In this document: positions 17,389 through 24,512 of the stretch, piece by piece | How positions within the stretch are numbered: position 1 is the first letter of the stretch | Layout of the letters: every line of letters starts with the position of its first letter | Source: Lautropia sp. | GTDB lineage: Bacteria; Pseudomonadota; Gammaproteobacteria; Burkholderiales; Burkholderiaceae_E | Length of the DNA: 64,000 nucleotides | Assembly: GCA_030527825.1 (NCBI GenBank) | Contig: JAUNAC010000002.1 | Location: 780,444-844,443, forward strand | Direction: 5' to 3' | The notes under the pieces: model-generated | Databases searched by the model: none | The model's input: only the letters and a program-made list of their open reading frames with translations | Told to the model about the DNA's origin: nothing | Program-made: the position numbers and the translations under genes

Positions 17389-18216
17389 TCAGTCCGCTAA
17401 CAGATCTTCGGCCTTGACCTTCTTGCCATAGACTGGCAGCAGCGTTTTTTCATATGCCGCCTTAAGCCGCCCATCTTTCTTCAACCTGGCAATTTCACCA
17501 TTGAGCCAGTCCCGCAAGGAGACATCGCCTTTCTTCACGGCCGGCGCAATGAACTCAGGCTCGCCCAGGTGGTCAATCGCAACCACATACCCCGGGTTTT
17601 CCTTGGCCCACGCCCAGAGCAAGGCGTTGTCGTGTGCCAGTGCGACCCCGCGACCATCCTTCAGGGCATCGAAAGTTTCGGTGTTCTGGTCGTACTTCAG
17701 CAACGTCACATCAGGATGCTTCTTGCTGAAATAGGCATCGGCTGTCGTGCCCTTGTTGACCAGGAGTGTCTTGCCCGCCAGATCCGCCACACGGCTGACC
17801 GGGGCACGCTCCGGGGACACCACTCCGAGTGATACCTTCATGTAGGGAGCGGCGAAGTCCACAACCCTGGCGCGTTCCCGAGTCTGCGTAAAGTTGGCCA
17901 GAATGACATCCACCTTTCCTGATTTCAGGTATTCCACCCGATTGGCGGCCTCAGTGATGACATACTCGACCTTCTCCGGGCTACCAAGCAAATCCATAGC
18001 GAGATTCTTCGCAATCTCCACATCAAAGCCCTGACTATGCCCCTGGCTGTCAATATATCCAAACGGCGGCTTATCGCCAAAGACGCCGATGCGAATGCGA
18101 TCATGTTCCTTGATCTGCGCAAGCCGATCATCTGCAGCGAGTGCCTGGGTGCTCACAACGGCACTCATCAACAGCCACGCTGCCATCAGAGTGGACCGGA
18201 ATCCAGACTTTTTCAT
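17389..18216 (-). CDS. Polar amino-acid ABC transporter substrate-binding protein
   Basis: 275 aa with a signal peptide (AAWLLMSAVVSTQALA, cleavage near residue 27) and a family 3 solute-binding domain: RIRIGVFGDKPPFGYID, EAANRVEYLKSGKVDVILANFTQTRERARVVDFAAPY. The ATG at 18216 follows AGGAAGG. The closest family types bind cystine, cysteine or glutamate-like amino acids. It is the fourth gene of a set with two permeases and an ATPase upstream and OsmC downstream. Confidence 0.92.
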   Translation of the reverse strand: MKKSGFRSTLMAAWLLMSAVVSTQALAADDRLAQIKEHDRIRIGVFGDKPPFGYIDSQGHSQGFDVEIAKNLAMDLLGSPEKVEYVITEAANRVEYLKSGKVDVILANFTQTRERARVVDFAAPYMKVSLGVVSPERAPVSRVADLAGKTLLVNKGTTADAYFSKKHPDVTLLKYDQNTETFDALKDGRGVALAHDNALLWAWAKENPGYVVAIDHLGEPEFIAPAVKKGDVSLRDWLNGEIARLKKDGRLKAAYEKTLLPVYGKKVKAEDLLAD

Positions 18217-18267
18217 ATTTCCTTCCTCGTTTTTACTGTTCAACCAACGCTCATTGATCTCTCAATA

Positions 18268-19083
18268 TTAATAATCGAGACCACTCAAAAACACCTGTGC
18301 CCGTTCCGTCTGTGGGTGCGCGAAGAATCGTTCAGGATCACCCGTCTCCAGAATTTTTCCCTGATCCATGAATACAATCCTGTCCGCCACGCGCTGCGCG
18401 AAGCCCATCTCATGGGTCACGATCATCATGCTCATGCCATCGCGCGCCAGCTCCAGCACGACATCCAGCACCTCGCGCACCATCTCGGGGTCCAGCGCCG
18501 CGGTGATTTCGTCCAGCAGCATGATTTCTGGATTCATGCACAGCGCCCGGACAATGGCAATGCGCTGCTTCTGTCCACCGGACAGTTCGCGTGGCCAGGC
18601 CTGCTTCCGGTCAATCAGTCCCACGCGTGCCAGCAGGCGGTCAGCCTGTGATTCGACCTCGCTGCGCGCCCGTTTTTGAACTTTCATCGGCCCCAGCAGG
18701 ATATTGTCGATGACATTCATGTGGGCAAACAGTTCATAGCTCTGAAACACCATGCCCACCTTCTGCCGGACACTGTTCCATGAAACATCCTGTCCAAATA
18801 CCCCGGTACCGGTCATCCTGATCTCCCCGCCTTGAATGGGCTCCAGGCCATTGACGGTACGCAGCAATGTGCTCTTGCCGCACCCCGATGGCCCGAGAAT
18901 GACCAGTACCTCCCCGCGGTGCAGGGTCAGATCAACATGATGGAGGGCAATCTTGTCCTGGTAACGCTTATGGACGCCCCGCATCTCCAGCAACACTGAT
19001 TCACTGTCCTGGGGGGAGTCGCCATTTTCATTCCGGCAGCCATGCTGACCATCAGATGCCATATTGATTTTCTCCAGACTCAT
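18268..19083 (-). CDS. Polar amino-acid ABC transporter ATP-binding protein
   Basis: 271 aa. Walker [11 protein letters not shown]-loop in [14 protein letters not shown], signature LSGGQKQR, Walker [15 protein letters not shown] (IT in place of the usual PT), and His in IVTHEMGFA, all typical of GlnQ/HisP-type ATPases. The ATG at 19083 overlaps the permease stop by 4 bases (ATGA) and is preferred over an upstream ATG that would overlap by 55 bases. It has a polar N-terminal extension of about 25 residues. Confidence 0.93.
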   Translation of the reverse strand: MSLEKINMASDGQHGCRNENGDSPQDSESVLLEMRGVHKRYQDKIALHHVDLTLHRGEVLVILGPSGCGKSTLLRTVNGLEPIQGGEIRMTGTGVFGQDVSWNSVRQKVGMVFQSYELFAHMNVIDNILLGPMKVQKRARSEVESQADRLLARVGLIDRKQAWPRELSGGQKQRIAIVRALCMNPEIMLLDEITAALDPEMVREVLDVVLELARDGMSMMIVTHEMGFAQRVADRIVFMDQGKILETGDPERFFAHPQTERAQVFLSGLDY

Positions 19084-19760
19084 GATATCCAGCGACGCTC
19101 CAGTCGGGCTGCGTACCATGACAGGGGCCAGCACACCAGAAAATACAAAATGAAGATCAAGCCGTAAATCCAGAAGGAGGCAGAGGGCACCTTCGGCGCA
19201 ATCATTTGTGAACGCTCGATGATCTGCTGCCCCACTTTCACCACTTCCATCACGCTGATGAGGGCTGCCAATGAAGTCGTCTTGAGCATCCGGGTAAAGA
19301 GATTGATGGCCCCCGGCAATACGCGTCGGAGCGCCTGTGGTGCCTCAATGTAGAAAAACACCTGAACATTGCTCAGTCCCAGGGCTATGGCAGATGTTCG
19401 CTGATGCAGCGGCAATGAAGAAAGCGCGCCCCGGACGAGATCTCCCATTTCCGCCGTGCCCCACAGAGAAAATACGACAATGCATACCCACAGCGCCTCG
19501 ATATGCCAACCGGTCCATGTCGGCAACCCGAAATAAAACACGAACAGCCAGACCAAAATGGGCACAATCCGCACCGTTTCCAAATACAGGCGGCAAGCGC
19601 CTCGTACAAGCCAGTGTCGGCTGCGCATCAACAGTCCCAGACCCGTTCCCAGAAAGAACGAAATCACGACGGACACCATGGCAATGAGGAGCGTCAGGCC
19701 CAGGCCATGCAGCAGCCTCGGCAGGTTCTGTCCGGCGAGCAATATTTCAAGCGCCGCCAT
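19080..19760 (-). CDS. Polar amino-acid ABC transporter permease (second)
   Basis: 226 aa, about five helices, HisMQ-type permease. Typical stretches: [40 protein letters not shown], and the ATPase-coupling loop [27 protein letters not shown]. It overlaps the upstream permease by 14 bases and the ATPase by 4, so the set is translationally coupled. It probably forms a heterodimer with the first permease. Confidence 0.93.
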   Translation of the reverse strand: MAALEILLAGQNLPRLLHGLGLTLLIAMVSVVISFFLGTGLGLLMRSRHWLVRGACRLYLETVRIVPILVWLFVFYFGLPTWTGWHIEALWVCIVVFSLWGTAEMGDLVRGALSSLPLHQRTSAIALGLSNVQVFFYIEAPQALRRVLPGAINLFTRMLKTTSLAALISVMEVVKVGQQIIERSQMIAPKVPSASFWIYGLIFILYFLVCWPLSWYAARLERRWIS

Positions 19761-20436
19761 ATTCCGCCCTCCGCAGCCGCTTTTCCATCCACCAGGCCAG
19801 CCATGACAACGGCAGGAGTATGACCAGATAAGACACCAGCAACATCAGCAAGGCTTCATTGGTCATATAGTCAGTACCAATGATGTCCTTGGTGACAAAG
19901 AGCAGTTCGGCCACCGATACCGCGTTGATCACGGATGTCTCTTTGACCAGAAACAGGGCGTTGGCAGTCAGCGCAGGCAAGGAAATAGCCAGTGCCTGCG
20001 GCAGTACGATGTAGCGGAATATCTGGCCGCGGACCAGGCCAATCGCCCGGGCCGATTCAATCTGCTCGCGTGGCACGGCCTCCAGCCCCGCGCGCAGGGC
20101 TTCTGCCATATAGCTGCCGCCCAGAAAGGTCAACGCAATCACACCGCAGGTAAATCCGTCCCAGTGGATGCCAACTTTGGGAAGACCGTAATAGAGAAAG
20201 AACAGCTGTATGAGCAGCGGTGTGTTGCGCGACAGTTCCACATAAGCCCGCGCCATGCCCCAAAAGGGGCGGACACGATAGGTAACGGCCATCGCCACCA
20301 ATAGTCCAAGCAGCAAGGACAGACACACGCCCCAGACCGACAGTCTGAGCGTGAGCATCGCCGCCTGGATGAACCGCGGCATGATTTCCTGTATGTAGGC
20401 CCAATCCATGGGAGCGAATTCTAGGAGGCTGGACAT
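19747..20436 (-). CDS. Polar amino-acid ABC transporter permease (first)
   Basis: HisMQ-type permease: AAMLTLRLSVWGVCLSLLLGL, ELSRNTPLLIQLFFLYYGLP, and coupling loop SARAIGLVRGQIFRYIVLPQALAISLP. Start chosen at 20436 (MSSLLEFAPMDW); 20409 and 20481 are alternatives and none has a strong ribosome-binding site. It is the first gene of the nine-gene leftward run (two permeases, ATPase, binding protein, OsmC, flavoprotein, NrtA-, NrtB- and NrtD-like), so the operon promoter should lie in the ~250 bases before the SemiSWEET genes. Confidence 0.9.
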   Translation of the reverse strand: MSSLLEFAPMDWAYIQEIMPRFIQAAMLTLRLSVWGVCLSLLLGLLVAMAVTYRVRPFWGMARAYVELSRNTPLLIQLFFLYYGLPKVGIHWDGFTCGVIALTFLGGSYMAEALRAGLEAVPREQIESARAIGLVRGQIFRYIVLPQALAISLPALTANALFLVKETSVINAVSVAELLFVTKDIIGTDYMTNEALLMLLVSYLVILLPLSWLAWWMEKRLRRAEYGGA

Positions 20437-20693
20437 GCGAAAACCGATGAAGCAAACGCCAAAATCATGCGATAAACGCATACACGCTCAAAACGTATTC
20501 ACACAGGAAATAAGTATCGGTCGCCTGTTCGCTCTTTTGGCGAAAACACCACCTTTTGAACAGCACCATACCTATCTTTGCGCGACATTTTCCTCTCGGA
20601 ACGCTATATTTGTTGCGCCTCCTCACAAAAACAGGCTACTCCCTCTTGGCAGGAAGATCGCCGCTTGACCTCCTCTTTCCTGGAATTCCTTGC

Positions 20694-20957
20694 ATGCCAT
20701 TGACTGACCGACAGACCCAGGTGCTTGCTACGATCGCCACCATCACGGCCGTCTCGATGTATGTTTCCTACATTCCCCAAATCCAGCTCAACCTGGCTGG
20801 TAACAAGGGCAGCCCGATTCAGCCGTTGGTCGCATCCATTAACTGCACGCTCTGGGTCTTCTATGCGTTGTTCAAACCGCAACGTGATATTCCTGTCGCA
20901 CTCGCAAATGCCCCTGGCATTGTTCTTGGCCTCATTGCCTTCATCACTGCACTCTGA
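20694..20957 (+). CDS. SemiSWEET sugar transporter 1
   Basis: 87 aa, three helices, the size of bacterial SemiSWEETs, which dimerise to form a sugar uniporter. The PQ-loop motif is present in MYVSYIPQIQLNLAGNKGSPIQPLVASINCTLWVFYALFK; the proline-glutamine and the following Asn residues are conserved. It lies 14 bases upstream of a closely similar second copy in the same direction. Confidence 0.92.
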   Translation: MPLTDRQTQVLATIATITAVSMYVSYIPQIQLNLAGNKGSPIQPLVASINCTLWVFYALFKPQRDIPVALANAPGIVLGLIAFITAL

Positions 20958-20971
20958 GGGTACGCACTGCT

Positions 20972-21238
20972 ATGAAACTTTCCGCAAAAGCTGCCCGCAA
21001 CCTGGGCGTCATCGCCACCATCACAGCCATCGGCATGTATGTCGCCTATCTTCCACAGATTCAGATGAATCTCGCCGGACAAAAAGGCACGCCTATTCAG
21101 CCGCTGGTCGCCTGTTTCAATGGCCTGCTCTGGGTCGCCTATGGCTTCCTTAAAAAAGGGCGTGACTGGCCCGTCACAATTGCCAATGCACCTGGATTTA
21201 TCCTCGGGGGCATCACCTTTTTCACGGCAATTCTGTAA
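20972..21238 (+). CDS. SemiSWEET sugar transporter 2 (tandem paralogue)
   Basis: 88 aa, three helices, clearly homologous along its length to the preceding gene (MYVAYLPQIQMNLAGQKGTPIQPLVACFNGLLWVAYGFLKKG). It has a GAGGG ribosome-binding site ten bases before the ATG. Because SemiSWEETs act as dimers, co-expressed paralogues could form a heterodimer, analogous to the two unequal halves of eukaryotic SWEETs (inference). Confidence 0.92.
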   Translation: MKLSAKAARNLGVIATITAIGMYVAYLPQIQMNLAGQKGTPIQPLVACFNGLLWVAYGFLKKGRDWPVTIANAPGFILGGITFFTAIL

Positions 21239-21693
21239 GTAATCCGCCATCCGGGCGCACCGCCAGACAGGGCGTCTGCTACTCAATAGACTTGCCGATC
21301 AGTGCCCTGTTCATGACGGCCTCTACAAATCAGAGGCCCCCAGCATCCAGTTCCCAGAACCGGCTCCATTCGGCTGATTGTGCATTGCGCACAAATCAAC
21401 AAGCGATCGCCCGCACGTTGTTCCTGGCGTTCAAGGCCATTATTTATCACACAAGCGCTTCGCAGCGCTTATTTAGCGATCATCCATCCTTGCAAAACAT
21501 TTTCAGTGTTTCAGACAGCGCTGGAAGAGACATGAAAACGCGAATGATTCCAAAAATGCGTTTACGTGAGAAATCGTGCATCATCAGCGTAAATTAACCA
21601 AAAAAGACAACAAGATCACTCATCTTCAGGCATAATGGCCTATCGATATCGAGCCACCTCCCTTCTGGGCAGATATCACATACCCCAAACGCC
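21239..21693. other. Intergenic region between SemiSWEET pair and HMA/P-type ATPase cluster
   Basis: 455 bases with no supported gene; the short frames present have no recognisable features. It holds a tight hairpin at 21453-21470 and should contain the promoter for the rightward metal-ATPase-like cluster. The part from about 21420 to 21650 is more AT-rich than the flanks. Confidence 0.55.
21453..21470. repeat. Perfect 7-bp hairpin AAGCGCT-TCGC-AGCGCTT
   Basis: Two exact 7-base arms around a TCGC tetraloop, followed by ATTTAGC rather than a T-tract. It lies 215 bases after the second SemiSWEET gene and 224 bases before the HMA-like gene. It could be a weak terminator, an operator or an RNA-processing site. 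Confidence 0.35.
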
Positions 21694-22077
21694 ATGGCCT
21701 CCGTTACTCCTGTATCTTTTACGCCGCAAACACCCCCGGGCGTTGTGCTCGACCATTTTCGCCCCTGGCTCACCATCGCACATCAGGTGCCCGGTCGCCT
21801 GCGGCTCAAACTCGGCAAAGGGGCCCTTAACGGCGTGCAGTTCGATTCACTCAATGGCCGTGCAGATACCATCAATGCGGCGTTGCGCCGCATCCGCGGC
21901 GTGAGCAATATCAGCTGGAACCTGCTCGCACGTTCCTGCACCATCGAATATGACCCGGCCGTCATCCCGAATGCTGCCTGGCCCGACCTACTAGCCGGCA
22001 CTAATACGCCAGCCGCACAGACCCTGCGAACCATTCTGGATGAAGCGCATGAACAACTTCGCCACGCAGCGCCCTGA
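21694..22077 (+). CDS. HMA-like domain protein lacking the CxxC metal site
   Basis: 127 aa. Residues ~25-105 look like a heavy-metal-associated (HMA2-type) ferredoxin-like fold: IAHQVPGRLRLKL, then NAALRRIRGVSNISWNLLARSCTIEYDP. The CxxC that binds metal in classical HMA domains is absent. The same divergent domain recurs at the N-terminus of the P-type ATPase at the end of the cluster, so the two probably share a role. It is the first gene of a six-gene rightward cluster and overlaps the next gene by 38 bases. Confidence 0.75.
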   Translation: MASVTPVSFTPQTPPGVVLDHFRPWLTIAHQVPGRLRLKLGKGALNGVQFDSLNGRADTINAALRRIRGVSNISWNLLARSCTIEYDPAVIPNAAWPDLLAGTNTPAAQTLRTILDEAHEQLRHAAP

Positions 22078-22825
22078 CCGACAATCTCCAAATCTTGTCC
22101 AGATTCTGCAGGCTGCTCTGCAGCAGGAGCAGGCTGCCTGGAGCTTCTACACAGCGGCCGTTGCCGCCTATGGCGGTCAACCACCACTGCAGATGCTGCT
22201 GGACAGCAGCGTCCAGCGCATCACGGTTCTAGGCAATCTCTGTCTGCAGCATGGCATTCCTCGCCCTGCCCTGCGTGCGCCCACCACTGAGCCACTAACC
22301 ACCGGCTGGCGGGAAAGTCTTGAGCGTGCCATGCAAGGCACTATCAGCAGCCTTGGCATATACCAGCAACTCATCGCACTCACGGCCGCCCCCGCTCTAA
22401 GGCGCCAGCTCGAGCGCCTCCAGACAGAGCTGCTGACCCGTAATCTGCCTGCCCTGCAGAGAGCCTGGCAGGCTGCCATCGATCGGGAACGGTTACACGC
22501 AGCCCAGGGCATCGATCCCAGTCAGGCACACGTCAGTCACGGTATAGTCGGCGACACCATGGAAGCGCTCTTTGGCCTGCTCACCCGCCAGGGCGGCGTA
22601 TTGGGACTAGCAGGCACACTGTTGCGCGCCGCCCACCCCATGCTGCTGGCCGGGGCCGCCATCGGTAGTCTGGCTGTTCAAGGCAGCAGGCACGCACACA
22701 CATTGCGCTATTCGGTAACACCCCACGTGTCGGGCTCCACTACTGAGCGGGAAGGTTTCTTTCCACCATCATCTCACGCATCAGAGCAGGCTACATGGCG
22801 TTGCCCGCAAGACCAGGAGAATTGA
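22040..22825 (+). CDS. Degenerate ferritin-like (DUF2202-like) protein with C-terminal membrane segment
   Basis: 261 aa. Residues ~18-150 resemble a four-helix ferritin-like (DUF2202) domain: LQQEQAAWSFYTAAVAAYGG, SVQRITVLGNLCLQHGIPRP, LERAMQGTISSLGIYQQL. Positions where di-iron ligands (Glu and ExxH) are expected carry other residues, so metal binding is unlikely. About residues 170-215 (LFGLLTRQGGVLGLAG...MLLAGAAIGSLAVQ) form one or two small-residue-rich membrane helices. It starts inside the preceding gene; an ATG nine bases later is possible. Family assignment is from pattern only. Confidence 0.65.
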   Translation: MKRMNNFATQRPDRQSPNLVQILQAALQQEQAAWSFYTAAVAAYGGQPPLQMLLDSSVQRITVLGNLCLQHGIPRPALRAPTTEPLTTGWRESLERAMQGTISSLGIYQQLIALTAAPALRRQLERLQTELLTRNLPALQRAWQAAIDRERLHAAQGIDPSQAHVSHGIVGDTMEALFGLLTRQGGVLGLAGTLLRAAHPMLLAGAAIGSLAVQGSRHAHTLRYSVTPHVSGSTTEREGFFPPSSHASEQATWRCPQDQEN

Positions 22826-22828
22826 ATC

Positions 22829-23240
22829 ATGCTGCCAAATTCCCCCCTCTGGCTGATCATTGGTGCCATCGCCGGGTCCAGTGCCGTACAGGCAAGCCGT
22901 CTTTCACAGGTACAACGAGGCTTGAAGCGCGCTGGCAAGACCATCAAGTCCGCCACCACTCAGGGCTTCCTCACGGCGCGGAAAACCGGTACCCAGCTTT
23001 GCCAAAACCTTTCTGGGTCACTACAGCAGCGCCACAGCACCAGTTCCGATGCGGACTGTTCTCGCAGCAGCCAATCCAGGCCGTCCCGGAACAGAAACAT
23101 TGCCGATGCTCATGCGACTCCTGACCGAGGCCGGCCTGTACGCCGCATCCGGGCATGCACGGCCATACCTCAGGGGTGCAGACGGCGCACTCGCAGATCT
23201 AACAGGGCGAGCACTACCGATCAGCGCTGATTTTCCATGA
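22829..23240 (+). pseudogene. Small glycine-zipper membrane protein, apparent +1 frameshift
   Basis: The frame opening at 22829, four bases after the previous stop and after AGGAGAATTG, gives a convincing membrane start (LPNSPLWLIIGAIAGSSAV...). From about residue 52 that frame becomes Arg/Ser-rich and unlike a protein. The +1 frame from about 22982 instead gives KPVPSFAKTFLGHYSS followed by PMLMRLLTEAGLYAASGHARPYL, and ends at 23240 in an ATGA overlap with the next gene. One surplus A in the AAAA run at 22982-22985 would join the two into a ~136-aa product. Alternatively these are two overlapping genes. No family recognised. Confidence 0.45.
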
Positions 23241-23830
23241 AACCTCTGTCCAATTACCTGCCACAAACACCACCATCCATGGCCCGCCACAGCATCGGCA
23301 AACCACCCCTGTTTCTCGCCAATAACCTCGCCCCTCGCCCAACCGCGCATACTCAAGGACGCCCTCATGCCTTGACCTCTTCACGGCAGCACGAACGTGC
23401 GGCTCGCCGGACAGATAGCTCGGTTGTAGAAGACTTTTTCAAGGGCAGCGTCACAACCGGCCTGCTGCTTTTGTTTCAGAATCGGAACCGATCCTCCCGC
23501 CTCACTATGGACAGCACACAAACACGTGTATCTGGTCATCAGGCCATTGCCCGAATGACGCTGCAGGCAGGCGTGGCGCTTGCCGCTGGCACCGCAGCTG
23601 CACGTGCCCTGCGCCAGTCCCGCCCTGGTGTCGCTCTGCTCAGTGCGGCAGCAGGTGCAACGGCCATTCTTGCCACAGAGCGCTGGCTGACGAATCGATC
23701 CAACCCCATAAAGAGCGCAATTACAAAGAATGACGCTGTGTTGCTGATTGAAGCTCCCGACGGGAGCGATCCCAATCTGCCACAACCGCCCAGTATTCAG
23801 ATGGAGCACACGCTTCCTTCTGGAAATTAG
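23237..23830 (+). CDS. Small-residue-rich membrane protein of the P-type ATPase cluster
   Basis: 197 aa, no firm family. A polar N-terminal ~60 residues is followed by DSSVVEDFFKGSVTTGLLLLFQ. A membrane helix pair follows, rich in Ala/Gly (QAGVALAAGTAAARALRQ; VALLSAAAGATAILATERWL, about 113-153), then a polar tail. The ATGA overlap with the preceding frame suggests coupled translation. The pattern fits small scaffold proteins found with P1-type ATPases, but that is inferred from context. Confidence 0.6.
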   Translation: MKPLSNYLPQTPPSMARHSIGKPPLFLANNLAPRPTAHTQGRPHALTSSRQHERAARRTDSSVVEDFFKGSVTTGLLLLFQNRNRSSRLTMDSTQTRVSGHQAIARMTLQAGVALAAGTAAARALRQSRPGVALLSAAAGATAILATERWLTNRSNPIKSAITKNDAVLLIEAPDGSDPNLPQPPSIQMEHTLPSGN

Positions 23831-23931
23831 GCCACCTCACGCCATTTCCCTCATCGACATTGCACATCCTGTGCAATGTCATGACCAGATCTGATTCATA
23901 TCCATCCATTCGTCACTGGCGGAGCACAGAC

Positions 23932-24453
23932 ATGTCCAAGAAGAAACACAAATATAAACACAACAATCAGTCCTTTCCCGGTTATGACAACACCTGGAAT
24001 CCGAATACGGCCCAAGCATTCGACACGCCTGACGGTCAGGGCTATGGCAACGCCGGCATGGATAACGGCTATGGCCCTCAGGGATTTGGGCAGAACAATA
24101 CACAGGCTCAATCCTTCAACGGTTATGCACAAAATCCTGCTGCATCCGGCAACGGCTTCCAGAATGGTGCCTTTCCAAACGCAGGTGCCCAGTCTGGCAG
24201 TCACAGCGCCTGGCAAAGCCTCGGTCTGTCCGGGCTCTTTGGCGGCAACCGACAGACAGAGCAATTCATTCTCGGCCTGCTGCTGGGGGGCGCTGCTGCC
24301 TACGTACTGGGCGATCCCGACAAACGTGCCCAGTTGATCCGCATGGGCATGAAACTCTATGCAGGCGTTGCCGGCAGCTTTGAAGAATTCAAAGAACAGA
24401 TTGCCGATCTGAAAGCGGAAGTTGCGGCCGGGCAGGACAACCCCGAGGAGTAG
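23932..24453 (+). CDS. YtxH-like membrane protein with Asn/Gln/Gly-rich N-terminus
   Basis: 173 aa from the ATG at 23932. The first ~15 residues are Lys/His-rich (MSKKKHKYKHNN); residues ~15-95 are a low-complexity Asn/Gln/Gly/Tyr-rich prion-like stretch. Then comes a glycine-zipper membrane helix (FILGLLLGGAAAYVLGDP, about 115-132) and an amphipathic helix with FEEFKEQIADLKAEVAA. The C-terminal half resembles YtxH-like or PacL-like scaffolds that accompany P-type ATPases. The His/Lys-rich start could bind metal or lipid. It lies 59 bases upstream of the ATPase gene. Confidence 0.7.
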   Translation: MSKKKHKYKHNNQSFPGYDNTWNPNTAQAFDTPDGQGYGNAGMDNGYGPQGFGQNNTQAQSFNGYAQNPAASGNGFQNGAFPNAGAQSGSHSAWQSLGLSGLFGGNRQTEQFILGLLLGGAAAYVLGDPDKRAQLIRMGMKLYAGVAGSFEEFKEQIADLKAEVAAGQDNPEE

Positions 24454-24512
24454 TCCTCTGCACTCCCCGTCTCATCAGGAACCACTCCCTCATTCACCTG
24501 CCCTTCCGAGCT

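Noticed and set aside
20435-20668. 77-codon plus-strand frame preceded by AGGAGG between the amino-acid permease and SemiSWEET genes
   Set aside because: The Shine-Dalgarno match is good, but the product has no hydrophobic or domain pattern, and the region should hold divergent promoters. Kept only as a remote possibility.
21292-21597. 101-codon plus-strand frame downstream of the SemiSWEET pair
   Set aside because: No ribosome-binding site, unusual composition, no recognisable fold.
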